From an uncultured Oscillospiraceae bacterium (lineage in GTDB: Bacteria; Bacillota; Clostridia; Oscillospirales; Oscillospiraceae): a stretch of 54,152 nucleotides of DNA. The number at the start of each line of letters is the position of its first letter. The stretch's first letter is position 1. The stretch lies in assembly GCA_900763675.1 (NCBI GenBank), contig CAAFLE010000078.1, positions 1-54,152 of the forward strand. Direction: 5' to 3'. The position numbers and the translations under genes are program-made. The notes beneath the pieces are model-generated. The model made no database searches and was not told the origin of the DNA. It saw nothing but the letters and a program-made list of their open reading frames with translations. Shown in pieces: positions 32,682 through 40,485 of the stretch.

Positions 32682-32867
32682 ATGAAGAAATTCCTCAGGC
32701 TCCTTTTCAAAATCATCGGCAAGCTGATTCTTGCGGCGGTCATCTTCTTTGCCGCTACGTTCACGCTTTATATGGTCAATGGCGAAAATAAGCTCATATA
32801 CTATGTCGTGCGTCCGCTGCTGAACAAGCACTACGATTCGCAGGTCCGCGACCGGCGCATCGTCTGA
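32682..32867 (+). CDS. Small single-pass membrane protein, unknown
   Basis: 61 residues: a basic N-terminus (MKKFLRLLFK), one long hydrophobic helix (about 11-32) and a charged, Tyr- and Arg-containing C-terminal half ending RDRRIV. AAAGGCGG lies 10 nt ahead of the ATG. It begins 17 nt after the dehydratase large subunit and stops just before that operon's terminator, so it is co-expressed. I do not recognise a family. A membrane tether or accessory for the dehydratase pair is possible, but only from position. Confidence 0.65.
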   Translation: MKKFLRLLFKIIGKLILAAVIFFAATFTLYMVNGENKLIYYVVRPLLNKHYDSQVRDRRIV

Positions 32868-32885
32868 AAAGCGCTCCTTACCGTC

Positions 32886-32913
32886 AAAGCCTCCCCGATC
32901 GGGGAGGCTTTTT
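32886..32913 (+). terminator. Terminator of the dehydratase operon
   Basis: A perfect 26-nt palindrome (32886-32911) of GC-rich core with flanking AAA/TTT, followed by further Ts. Confidence 0.85.
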
Positions 32914-32986
32914 CTGTTTGTCCGCAGTCCTACTCCTTTGCCGCGGCGCATATATTCAAACAGCGTAATGTAGGGAGTGGTGCGGG

Positions 32987-33271
32987 ATGCAAACGAACAG
33001 GGAAGAGAGAGCGTGCGCTCTGGCGGAGTGGATCGTAGAAAACAACGCCACCGTCCGCGCAGCGGCAAAACGCTTCGGCATCTCCAAAAGCACGGTTCAC
33101 AAGGATCTGTCCGAACGTCTGCGGCCGATCGACCGGCTGCTGTACGAAAAGGTGCGTCTGGTTCTTGAACAGAACAAGGCGGAACGGCACCTGCGCGGCG
33201 GCGACGCTACCCGGAGAAAATATCTGCACACCGGAACGGAAACTCCCGAGGAGAAAAAGAGACACGGATGA
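32987..33271 (+). CDS. spoIIID: Sporulation transcriptional regulator SpoIIID
   Basis: DNA-binding regulator of mother-cell genes during sporulation, 94 residues. The helix-turn-helix NNATVRAAAKRFGISKSTVH (about 19-38) followed by KDLSERL is diagnostic of SpoIIID, and the C-terminal basic region LEQNKAERHLRGG provides the second DNA contact. It has about ten residues more at the C-terminus than the Bacillus protein. Single-gene unit; I could not identify a confident sigma-E promoter in the short upstream region. Confidence 0.95.
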   Translation: MQTNREERACALAEWIVENNATVRAAAKRFGISKSTVHKDLSERLRPIDRLLYEKVRLVLEQNKAERHLRGGDATRRKYLHTGTETPEEKKRHG

Positions 33272-33277
33272 ACGAAA

Positions 33278-33307
33278 GCGGGGCTGTCAGCGAACTGACA
33301 GCCCCGC
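33278..33307. terminator. Bidirectional terminator, spoIIID / 26-residue ORF
   Basis: Arms 33278-33290 and 33295-33307 pair over 13 bp around a tetraloop (CGAA on plus, TTCG on minus); T-rich sequence follows on both strands. Confidence 0.8.
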
Positions 33308-33312
33308 GCCTT

Positions 33313-33393
33313 TTATTTTTCTCCGCCGAAAACAAAAACCATGCTCATCGGAATGTACAGCGCCAGCGCGACCACCGAAACGACAATACCCAT
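33313..33393 (-). CDS. 26-residue hydrophobic peptide ORF, unknown
   Basis: A very short frame: MGIVVSVVALALYIPMSMVF then VFGGEK. Residues 2-22 form one hydrophobic helix interrupted by a Pro; the tail is GGEK. The support is the translation signal: a full AAGGAGG 8 nt before the ATG, a TAA stop, and a strong terminator directly after it that is shared with spoIIID. An in-frame extension upstream to 33495 has no SD and is not needed. I do not recognise it; it is not SpoVM or KdpF by sequence. It may be a membrane-inserted regulatory peptide. Confidence 0.55.
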   Translation of the reverse strand: MGIVVSVVALALYIPMSMVFVFGGEK

Positions 33394-33540
33394 TTTTCTT
33401 TCCTCCTTGTAAATTAACATCTTCTTTACAGGACAAGCATACCGCATTGTGTGACCCATAAAACGGACTTCCGAATAATGTACGAAAATCAACACGGTGT
33501 CATCAAAGGAATTTTTCGAGAATAATTGGCGAGGAACGTC

Positions 33541-33569
33541 TTGCTTTTTGTGTCGGTTTTCCGTATAAT
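33541..33569 (+). promoter_or_regulatory. Promoter of the flavoprotein-hydrogenase operon
   Basis: -35 TTGCTT (33541-33546), 17-nt spacer, perfect -10 TATAAT (33564-33569). It rules out start codons upstream of about 33576. Confidence 0.7.
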
Positions 33570-33603
33570 GTGTTTAAAACCATCCACAGAGGAGGAGTGC
33601 CCT

Positions 33604-35421
33604 TTGATCGTCAATCAGCAGAGCGCCGCCCAGAAAAAGGTGGACGAGCTGTATGCCACGCTCGGACGCCGCCGCGGAGCGTCGCCGTTCGGGAGCTGTC
33701 CGGTCAATCTGACCGCCTCGTTCGTGCAGCTTTGTCTCGCACAGAGCTGCGGAAAATGCGTTCCCTGCCGCGTGGGGCTGGACCGGCTGCACGCGCTTCT
33801 GGAAAAGATCCTCGACGGCCGCGGCACGACGGACGATCTCCGCGCCGTGCGCCGGAGCGCCGCCGCCATTTACGACAGCGCCGACTGCGCCATCGGGTTC
33901 GAGGCTGCCCGGCTCGTGCTGGACGGGCTGGAGGCGTTTCGTGACGACTATCTCTCGCACATCGAAAAGGGCATCTGCACGGAGGCGTTTGACGCCGTGC
34001 CGTGCGTGGCGGGCTGCCCGGCGAATGTAGACGTGCCGGGCTATATCGCCCTCATCCGCGAGGAGCGCTATGCCGACGCCGTCCGGCTCATCCGCAAGGA
34101 CAATCCGTTCCCCGGCGTCTGCGGTCTCATCTGCGAGCATCCGTGTGAAAAGCACTGCCGCCGCCAGATCGTGGACGATTCCATCAACATCCGCGGTCTC
34201 AAGCGCTACGCCGTGGAGCGGGCGGGCATCGTCCCCGCGCCGAAGTGTGCGCCCTCCAACGGCAAAACGGTCGCCGTCATCGGCGGCGGACCGGCGGGGC
34301 TTACGGCGGCGTACTATCTCCAGCTCAAGGGCTATCATGTGACGGTATTTGAAAAGCACAAGCGTCTCGGCGGTATGCTGCGCTACGGCATTCCGAGCTA
34401 CCGTCTGCCGGACGACGATCTGGACCGCGACATCGACGCCATCCTTTCCACCGGCATTCAGGTCAAGCTCGATGTGGACATCGGACGCGACATCACGTTC
34501 GACACGATCCGCAGCGAGTTTGACAGCGTATACATCGCCATCGGCGCACAGATCGTCAACCGCATGAACATCCCCGGGCAGGACAGCGAGGGCGTTCTCT
34601 CCGCGGTGGAGCTGCTCGGCGCCGTCGGCGCGGGCGAAGCGCCCGACTTTACCGGGAAAAACGTCGTGGTCGTCGGCGGCGGCAATGTCGCCATGGACGC
34701 CACGCGCACGGCGAAGCGCCTCGGCGCGGCAAGCGTCACGTGCGTATACCGCCGCCGCATCGAGGATATGACCGCCGCCCGCGAGGAGATCGACGGCGCG
34801 ATCGCCGAGGGCTGCGAGATCATGCCGATGCTCTCCCCGCTGCGCATTGAAACGGAGAACGATCATGCGACCGGCATCGCGCTCCAGCCGCAGCTTTCCG
34901 GACCCATCGAGAACGGAAGACCCAAGCCCATCAATGCCGATCAGCCGGAGCTTATTCTACCGGCGGACGTGATCGTTACCGCCATCGGACAGGCGATCGA
35001 CTCGGCGCACTTTGAAAGCAGCGGCGTCGGCACCGAGCGCCGCCGCATCAAGGCAGACCCGTCCGGCGCCGTGCCGGGTATGCCTGGCGTATTCACCGGC
35101 GGCGACTGTTTCTTCGGACCGTCTACGGTCGTCCGCGCCATCGACAGCGGCAAGGTCGTCGCAGGCAACATCGACCATTATTTCGGCTTCCACACGCCGA
35201 TCACGGCGGATGTGGACATCCCCCCGGCGCAGACCATCGGCAAGGGCGCATGGGGCCGCGTCAATATGCGCGAGCGCACCGCCGGCGACCGCAAGGAGGA
35301 CTTCAATCTCATGGAGGCGTGCCTTACGGACGAGGAGGCGGCGCAGGAATGCTCGCGCTGCCTGCGCTGCGACCATTACGGCTACGGCGCATTCCGCGGA
35401 GGGAGGAAAGACAGATGGTAA
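33604..35421 (+). CDS. GltD-like NAD(P)/FAD oxidoreductase with N-terminal NuoF-type Fe-S module
   Basis: Electron-transfer flavoprotein, 605 residues. Residues about 49-95 hold SCGKCVPCRVG plus a later Cys, the [4Fe-4S] site of NuoF/HydB without its FMN/NADH domain. Next is the Fer4_20 domain (CVAGCPANVDVPGY, CEHPCEKHC), then the FAD site VAVIGGGPAGLTAAYYL, the NAD(P) site VVVVGGGNVAMDATRTAKR and a final CSRCLRC. The architecture resembles glutamate synthase small subunit and NfnB. I chose TTG 33604, behind GAGGAGG and downstream of the promoter; earlier in-frame ATGs overlap the promoter. It overlaps the hydrogenase gene by 7 nt, so it probably passes electrons between NAD(P)H and the hydrogenase. 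Confidence 0.85.
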   Translation: MIVNQQSAAQKKVDELYATLGRRRGASPFGSCPVNLTASFVQLCLAQSCGKCVPCRVGLDRLHALLEKILDGRGTTDDLRAVRRSAAAIYDSADCAIGFEAARLVLDGLEAFRDDYLSHIEKGICTEAFDAVPCVAGCPANVDVPGYIALIREERYADAVRLIRKDNPFPGVCGLICEHPCEKHCRRQIVDDSINIRGLKRYAVERAGIVPAPKCAPSNGKTVAVIGGGPAGLTAAYYLQLKGYHVTVFEKHKRLGGMLRYGIPSYRLPDDDLDRDIDAILSTGIQVKLDVDIGRDITFDTIRSEFDSVYIAIGAQIVNRMNIPGQDSEGVLSAVELLGAVGAGEAPDFTGKNVVVVGGGNVAMDATRTAKRLGAASVTCVYRRRIEDMTAAREEIDGAIAEGCEIMPMLSPLRIETENDHATGIALQPQLSGPIENGRPKPINADQPELILPADVIVTAIGQAIDSAHFESSGVGTERRRIKADPSGAVPGMPGVFTGGDCFFGPSTVVRAIDSGKVVAGNIDHYFGFHTPITADVDIPPAQTIGKGAWGRVNMRERTAGDRKEDFNLMEACLTDEEAAQECSRCLRCDHYGYGAFRGGRKDRW

Positions 35422-37136
35422 ATCTTCGCATCAACGATAAGCCCGTCACAGTGGAGGACGGCACCTCCATTCTCCACGCGGCGCGGCAGCTCGGCATCAC
35501 CATCCCATCGCTGTGCTATCTCAAACACGTGAGCAAGGTGGCGGCGTGCCGTGTGTGCATGGTCGAGATCAAAGGGACGGAACGGCTCATGGCGGCGTGC
35601 GACACGATCTGCGCCGAGGGCATGGAGGTATATACGAACACGCTCCGCGCTCTTGTGGCGCGGCGGAACAACGTTCAGCTTATCCTCTCTCAGCACGACT
35701 GCAACTGCGCCACGTGCGTGCGCAGCGGCAACTGCACGCTGCAAAAGCTCGCCGCGGACATGAATATCATTGAAAATCCGTATGAGACGAAGCTCCCGGC
35801 GAACAACTGGAACCCGAAGCTGCCCGTTATCCGCACGGCGTCCAAGTGCGTGCAGTGCTTCCGGTGCATCGCCGTGTGCGAAAAGATCCAGACCATGAAC
35901 GTCTGGGACTTCCTCGGCACGGGCAGCCGCGCCACCGTCGGCGTGCGCGGCGGGAAAAAGCTTGACGAGGTCAACTGCACCTACTGCGGACAATGCATCA
36001 CGCACTGCCCGACCGGCGCTCTCCGCGAGCGGGACGACACCGAAAAGGTCATCGCCGCCATCGACGATCCGAAAAAGGTCGTCGTGCTGCAGGTCGCTCC
36101 GGCGGTACGTGCCGCGTGGGGAGACGGTCTCGGTCTGCCGAAGGAGCTTGCGACCGAGGGGCGCATGGCGGCGGCGTTCCGCGCCGCGGGCGCGGACTAT
36201 GTCTTTGACACGAATTTTGCCGCCGATCTCACGATCATGGAGGAGGGCAGCGAGTTCCTCTATAAGATGAAGCACTCGTGGGAGTTCCGCCGCCCGCTGT
36301 TCACCTCCTGCTGCCCCGGCTGGGTACGGTTTCTCAAGCTCGAATACCCCGACATGGTGCCGCAGCTCTCCACGGCGAAATCCCCGCAGCAGATGTTCGG
36401 CGCAGTGACAAAAACGTGGTTTGCGAAAACGCACAACATTGACCCGAAGGACATTTTCTGCGTGTCCGTTATGCCCTGCACCGCGAAAAAGTACGAGTGC
36501 GCCGTGCCGGAGATCAACAGCTCCGGCTTCCGGGATGTGGACGCGGTGCTGACGACCCGCGAAACGGACCGTCTGCTGCGGCTCAAGTGGATCAACGTCG
36601 CCGCGCTCCCGGAGGAGAAATTCGATTCACCCCTCGGCGAAGGTACGGGCGCCGCCGTCATTTTCGGCGCGACCGGCGGCGTGATGGAAGCGGCGCTGCG
36701 CACCGCCTACGCCGTGCTGGAGGGGCATAACCCCGAGCCGGACGCCTTCCGGGCGGTCCGCGGCACGGACGGACGCAAGGAGCTGACCGCGACCATCGGC
36801 GGCGTGCCGGTGCGTGCGTGCGTGGCAAGCGGACTTGCCAACGCCCGCGCCGTCGTGGAGGACATCCGCGCCGGACGCGCCCAGTACGATTTCGTCGAGA
36901 TCATGGCGTGTCCCGGCGGCTGCGCCGGCGGCGGCGGACAGCCGTTTTACGAAGGACAGGAGCTTGCCGGCGAGCGAGGAGAAACGCTCTATGCGATCGA
37001 CCGGAACAACCCGGTGCGCTTCTCGCATGAAAATCTCTCCGTCCAAAAGGCGTATGCCGACTTCTTTGATAAACCGCTTTCGCATAAATCGCACGAGCTT
37101 CTCCACACCGACCAGACGGCGTGGAGCCTGCGGTAA
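35415..37136 (+). CDS. hydA: [FeFe] hydrogenase catalytic subunit, group A
   Basis: Makes or oxidises H2, 573 residues. Cluster sites in order: [2Fe-2S] Cys 34/45/48/62; His-ligated [4Fe-4S] His 94, Cys 98/101/107; two ferredoxin clusters Cys 145/148/151/155 and 188/191/194/198; H-cluster motifs TSCCPGW (297-303), MPCTAKKYE (353-361) and MACPGGCAGGG (498-508). H-cluster ligands fall at 300, 355, 499 and 503, with proton-relay Cys 299, the same layout as Clostridium CpI. Coupled to a GltD-like partner it fits the group A2 pattern (assignment inferred). No HydE/F/G maturases are in the window. Confidence 0.95.
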   Translation: MVNLRINDKPVTVEDGTSILHAARQLGITIPSLCYLKHVSKVAACRVCMVEIKGTERLMAACDTICAEGMEVYTNTLRALVARRNNVQLILSQHDCNCATCVRSGNCTLQKLAADMNIIENPYETKLPANNWNPKLPVIRTASKCVQCFRCIAVCEKIQTMNVWDFLGTGSRATVGVRGGKKLDEVNCTYCGQCITHCPTGALRERDDTEKVIAAIDDPKKVVVLQVAPAVRAAWGDGLGLPKELATEGRMAAAFRAAGADYVFDTNFAADLTIMEEGSEFLYKMKHSWEFRRPLFTSCCPGWVRFLKLEYPDMVPQLSTAKSPQQMFGAVTKTWFAKTHNIDPKDIFCVSVMPCTAKKYECAVPEINSSGFRDVDAVLTTRETDRLLRLKWINVAALPEEKFDSPLGEGTGAAVIFGATGGVMEAALRTAYAVLEGHNPEPDAFRAVRGTDGRKELTATIGGVPVRACVASGLANARAVVEDIRAGRAQYDFVEIMACPGGCAGGGGQPFYEGQELAGERGETLYAIDRNNPVRFSHENLSVQKAYADFFDKPLSHKSHELLHTDQTAWSLR

Positions 37137-37150
37137 ACCTTTTCGGCGTT

Positions 37151-37189
37151 CCTCCCGTCTCCTATACGGTAGACGGGAGGGCTTTTTTT
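37151..37189 (+). terminator. Terminator of the hydrogenase operon
   Basis: Arms 37151-37160 and 37171-37180 (10 bp) followed by GC and seven Ts. Confidence 0.85.
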
Positions 37190-37225
37190 ATGATAGAATG
37201 CTCGAAAAAGGGAGGCGGTGATACG

Positions 37226-38707
37226 ATGCAGACAGAGACGAAACCGACCGTAGATACATGGCTCTGCCGCGGGTATCTGTTTTTGATGCTCGCGCTGCTG
37301 CCGCTCGCCGTACACAACGGTTTCTTTGACATTACGGAGACGAAAACGCTCTGCTTCACCGTTCCGACGGTCGTGTTCGTTCTCGCCCGGCTCGGCTTCA
37401 CGCTCTACCGGGAAAACGGCCTGCCGCGGCGGAAGCTCGCCAGCGCGGCGTGGGCGGCGCTCGGGTTCTGTCTTGTGTGCTTTATCGCGTCGGTGTCCGG
37501 CGGCGATTTCGCCGGATCGTTTCTCGGCGAGCGCGGGCGGTATCAGGGGCTGGGCATGATGTGGCTGTATGCCGCGCTCTTTTTCGCCCTGTCCGGCGTA
37601 CATCTCGAACGGCGCGATATTCTCCTGCCGCTCTGTCTCGGACTTTTTCTCAGCGGCGGTCTTGCCGTATGCAACCATCTCGGCTGGGACGCGCTGGGCT
37701 TCTGCACGCCGCTGCGGGAGACGGACCGCGGGCGGTACATATCAACGCTCGGCAACATCAACTTTGCCGGGGCATATCTGACGCTCGCGCTGCCGGTCGC
37801 CGCCGGGGCGATGCTTACCGAGGAACGCGCCGGGATCCGCGCTCTGCTCGCCGCGGTGTGCGTAACGGGGCTTTGGGCGGCGATGGCGGTGCGGAGCGAA
37901 TGCGCCGTACTCGGCGTCGGCGCGGCGCTGGCGGCGCTGCCGCTGCTCACGAAAAAATCGCCCGACGCGCTGCGCCGGTACCCGCTGCTGCTGACCGGCA
38001 CGGCGCTTTCGCTGCTTGCCTACCGCGCCGTTGTATACGATTTCGGCGAACGGCTCTCCTCGCTCGGCAGATACCTCTCTGAACCGGCGGTGACGCTGCC
38101 GCTCGCGGGGGTTGGACTGGCGGCATATGCGCTGCTCCGCCGCCGGAGCGAGCGGACGCTGGAGTGCGTCCGGCGCGTATATGCCGGTGTGCTGCTCGCC
38201 GCGCTTGCCGCGGGTGCGGCATTGCTCGTGCTGTTCAATACGGCGTGGAGCGCCGTACCCCTCGGCGGCATGGAGGAGTGGCTGCGCTTTTCCGACGCAT
38301 GGGGTACCGACCGCGGCGGGATCTGGAAATACTGCCTTTCGCTGTACGGGGAGTTTCCGTTCTGGCAAAAGCTCGTCGGCGGCGGGTGCGGCGTGCTGGC
38401 GGCGCTCGATGTGCAGCACCGGCATTTCCCGGACGCCATTCTCGACGCCGCGCACTGCGAATATCTTCAGATCCTGCTCAACTGGGGGCTGCTTGGGCTG
38501 GGAACGTATCTCGCGTGGCTCGTCCTCGCGCTGCGCCGCGCTCTGCGCCGGGGCGGCTCTTTTGCGCTGCCGCTTGCGGCGGGGCTGATCGGCTACAGTG
38601 TGCAGGCTGCCGTCAATATTGCGCAGGCGCCCGGCATTTCGCTTTTTTTCGTCCTGCTCGCCGCGGCGCACGGACAAATTGACGCAGAGGAATTGACTTG
38701 CGGATAA
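37226..38707 (+). CDS. O-antigen ligase/polymerase-like membrane protein
   Basis: Polytopic membrane protein, 493 residues with about eleven to twelve hydrophobic helices. The large external loop near residues 345-420 (GTDRGGIWKYCLSLYG, HCEYLQILLNWG) resembles the Wzy/WaaL O-antigen ligase domain, and NINFAGAYLTLALP is typical of the family. Members join or polymerise undecaprenyl-linked glycans, or act in protein O-glycosylation. I take the ATG at 37226, behind GGGAGGCGGTGAT; an ATG at 37190 lies at the end of the preceding terminator. No glycan gene cluster surrounds it. Confidence 0.75.
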   Translation: MQTETKPTVDTWLCRGYLFLMLALLPLAVHNGFFDITETKTLCFTVPTVVFVLARLGFTLYRENGLPRRKLASAAWAALGFCLVCFIASVSGGDFAGSFLGERGRYQGLGMMWLYAALFFALSGVHLERRDILLPLCLGLFLSGGLAVCNHLGWDALGFCTPLRETDRGRYISTLGNINFAGAYLTLALPVAAGAMLTEERAGIRALLAAVCVTGLWAAMAVRSECAVLGVGAALAALPLLTKKSPDALRRYPLLLTGTALSLLAYRAVVYDFGERLSSLGRYLSEPAVTLPLAGVGLAAYALLRRRSERTLECVRRVYAGVLLAALAAGAALLVLFNTAWSAVPLGGMEEWLRFSDAWGTDRGGIWKYCLSLYGEFPFWQKLVGGGCGVLAALDVQHRHFPDAILDAAHCEYLQILLNWGLLGLGTYLAWLVLALRRALRRGGSFALPLAAGLIGYSVQAAVNIAQAPGISLFFVLLAAAHGQIDAEELTCG

Positions 38708-38720
38708 TTGATGCTATAAT
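38693..38720 (+). promoter_or_regulatory. Promoter of the acnX operon
   Basis: -35 TTGACT (38693-38698), 16-nt spacer, perfect -10 TATAAT (38715-38720). It overlaps the end of the preceding gene. Confidence 0.65.
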
Positions 38721-38762
38721 AACAATATGTTGGGAAAAACACATATTAAGGAGTGTGAGCAT

Positions 38763-40040
38763 ATGAATCTGACCCCGGAACAACAGGCAATCCTGAACGG
38801 TGAAAAGGGCGAAGTGCTTGCCAAGGTGATGAAAACGCTGGTCATGTACGGCGATGCGTTCGGCGCGGAAAAGCTCGTGCCGGTCACAAGCAAGTACGGT
38901 CACACCGTCATCAGCTTCGGCATCAACACGATGAAGCCGGTGTACGACCTGTACGACCAGCTTCTTGCCTCCGGCGCGGAATTCAAGCAGAAGTTCACCG
39001 CCGACCCGCTTCCGCTCGATCCGAACGTCCCGTCGAACCTTTTGCAGGATCTCGTATTCAAGCAGTTCATGTATAAGCTCCAGCCGCGCTACGAAGAGCA
39101 GCTGCGCCGCATGGGCATGAAGGACGAGAAGGACTTCACCTGCGCCTGCTACTTTGACGAGGTCGGCAACATCCCCGAAAAGGGCGACGTCCTCTCCTGG
39201 GCGGAATCCTCCGCCGTTGTGTACGCCAACAGCGTTCTCGGCGCACGCTGCAACCGCAACTCCGGCATTATCGACGTGATGGGGTCCATGATCGGCTATG
39301 TGCCGTACTTCGGACTGCTGACCGACGAGGGACGCAAGGCGACGTGGGTCGTTGAGGTCAAGACGACGAAAAAGCCCGAAGCGCAGCTTCTCGGCAGCGC
39401 CATCGGCATGAAGGTCATGGAGGATGTGCCGTACATCCGCGGTCTGGATCAGTGGCTCGGCACGGAGCTGAACAAGGACGTCAAGGCGTATCTCAAGGAT
39501 TTCGGTGCGGCGACCGCCTCGAACGGCGCCGTCGGTCTCTATCATATCGAGCATCTGACGCCCGAAGCCGTGGAGCAGGGCGACGCGATCATCGCCCCCG
39601 GCGCACAGGTCTACGTTGTGGACGACACCGAGCTGGAGCGCGTCAAGGCGTCCTACCCGGTCATCTGGAAAAACCCGAACGCAAAGCCGAAGCTCGCTTT
39701 CATCGGCTGCCCGCATCTCACGATGGATCAGCTCGTTGACTGGACGAAGAAGCTTGAGGACGGTCTCAAGGCGGCGGGACGCGACAAGCTCGCCGTACCG
39801 ACGGTACTTACCACTGCGCCTCCGGTGCTGGAGGAGTTCAGCAAGGGACCCTATGCCTACCGGCTGAAAAAGACCGGCGCGATCTTGAGCTATATCTGCC
39901 CGCTGATGTACATGAACAACCCGCTCTCCAAGTCGATGCCCGTTATCACCTGCTCAAACAAGCTGCGTACCTACACCTCGGCAAAGTTCTATTCCGAGGA
40001 CGAGATCGTCGGCATCATCACCGGAAAGGAGACCAAATAA
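38763..40040 (+). CDS. Aconitase X, catalytic (large) subunit
   Basis: Large subunit of an AcnX-type (DUF521) dehydratase, 425 residues. The family binds an Fe-S cluster; likely ligands or neighbours lie in FTCACYFDEVGN, GARCNRNSG, FIGCPH and SYICPLMY/VITCSNKLRTYT. Known AcnX enzymes are cis-3-hydroxy-L-proline dehydratase in bacteria and phosphomevalonate dehydratase in archaea. Since this window encodes the MEP enzymes Dxr and IspG, a mevalonate role is unlikely. AAGGAG lies ahead of the ATG. It is followed after 1 nt by the swivel subunit and then by a reductase, which defines a three-gene operon. The substrate is not determined by the sequence. Confidence 0.88.
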   Translation: MNLTPEQQAILNGEKGEVLAKVMKTLVMYGDAFGAEKLVPVTSKYGHTVISFGINTMKPVYDLYDQLLASGAEFKQKFTADPLPLDPNVPSNLLQDLVFKQFMYKLQPRYEEQLRRMGMKDEKDFTCACYFDEVGNIPEKGDVLSWAESSAVVYANSVLGARCNRNSGIIDVMGSMIGYVPYFGLLTDEGRKATWVVEVKTTKKPEAQLLGSAIGMKVMEDVPYIRGLDQWLGTELNKDVKAYLKDFGAATASNGAVGLYHIEHLTPEAVEQGDAIIAPGAQVYVVDDTELERVKASYPVIWKNPNAKPKLAFIGCPHLTMDQLVDWTKKLEDGLKAAGRDKLAVPTVLTTAPPVLEEFSKGPYAYRLKKTGAILSYICPLMYMNNPLSKSMPVITCSNKLRTYTSAKFYSEDEIVGIITGKETK

Positions 40041-40041
40041 C

Positions 40042-40485
40042 ATGGCGAAAACGTTCAAGGGCCGCGTGATTGTTCCCGGCGCCGTTACGGCGAAGGCTCT
40101 CGTTTCCCACGGCGGCTTCAATACGCTTGCAAGCTATCAGTCCGCGCTCATGTTCGGCGACAAGGACGTAAAGTGCGGCGACCAGAACAACCCTGACATC
40201 TATAAAAAGCCCATGATCGGCGTGGCGCTGTGCCTGCCGCAGACCATCGGCTCCACGACCGGCGGCATGGTGTTTTACACCGCCGGTGCGCTCGGCAAGC
40301 TGCCCGCGTGTATGTGCTTTTCCAAACCCATCGACTCGCTTGCCGCCGCCGGAGCCATCCTCTCCGACGTATGGACGGAGACGCATATGCCCGTCGTCGA
40401 TTCGCTCGGCGATGAGTTCCTTGCATACGTCAAGACCGGCATGAGCGTTTCGATCGCCGATGACGGGACGGTGACGGTCGAATGA
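40042..40485 (+). CDS. Aconitase X swivel domain (small) subunit
   Basis: DUF126-type small subunit, 147 residues, forming the swivelling domain that closes the AcnX active site. RVIVPGAVTAKALVSHGGFN, DKDVKCGDQNNP and GSTTGGMVFYTAG are characteristic. It is encoded separately from the large subunit, as in the two-polypeptide AcnX types, rather than fused. Its stop overlaps the next start (ATGA). Confidence 0.88.
   Translation: MAKTFKGRVIVPGAVTAKALVSHGGFNTLASYQSALMFGDKDVKCGDQNNPDIYKKPMIGVALCLPQTIGSTTGGMVFYTAGALGKLPACMCFSKPIDSLAAAGAILSDVWTETHMPVVDSLGDEFLAYVKTGMSVSIADDGTVTVE

Noticed and set aside
32911..32986. Sigma-E promoter of spoIIID
   Set aside because: A GCATATAT segment resembles a sigma-E -35 box, but no -10 match occurs at proper spacing, so it is not listed.
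33574..34866. 430-codon minus-strand frame opposite the flavoprotein
   Set aside because: Antisense shadow with no motifs; the opposite strand has intact FAD, NAD(P) and Fe-S motifs.
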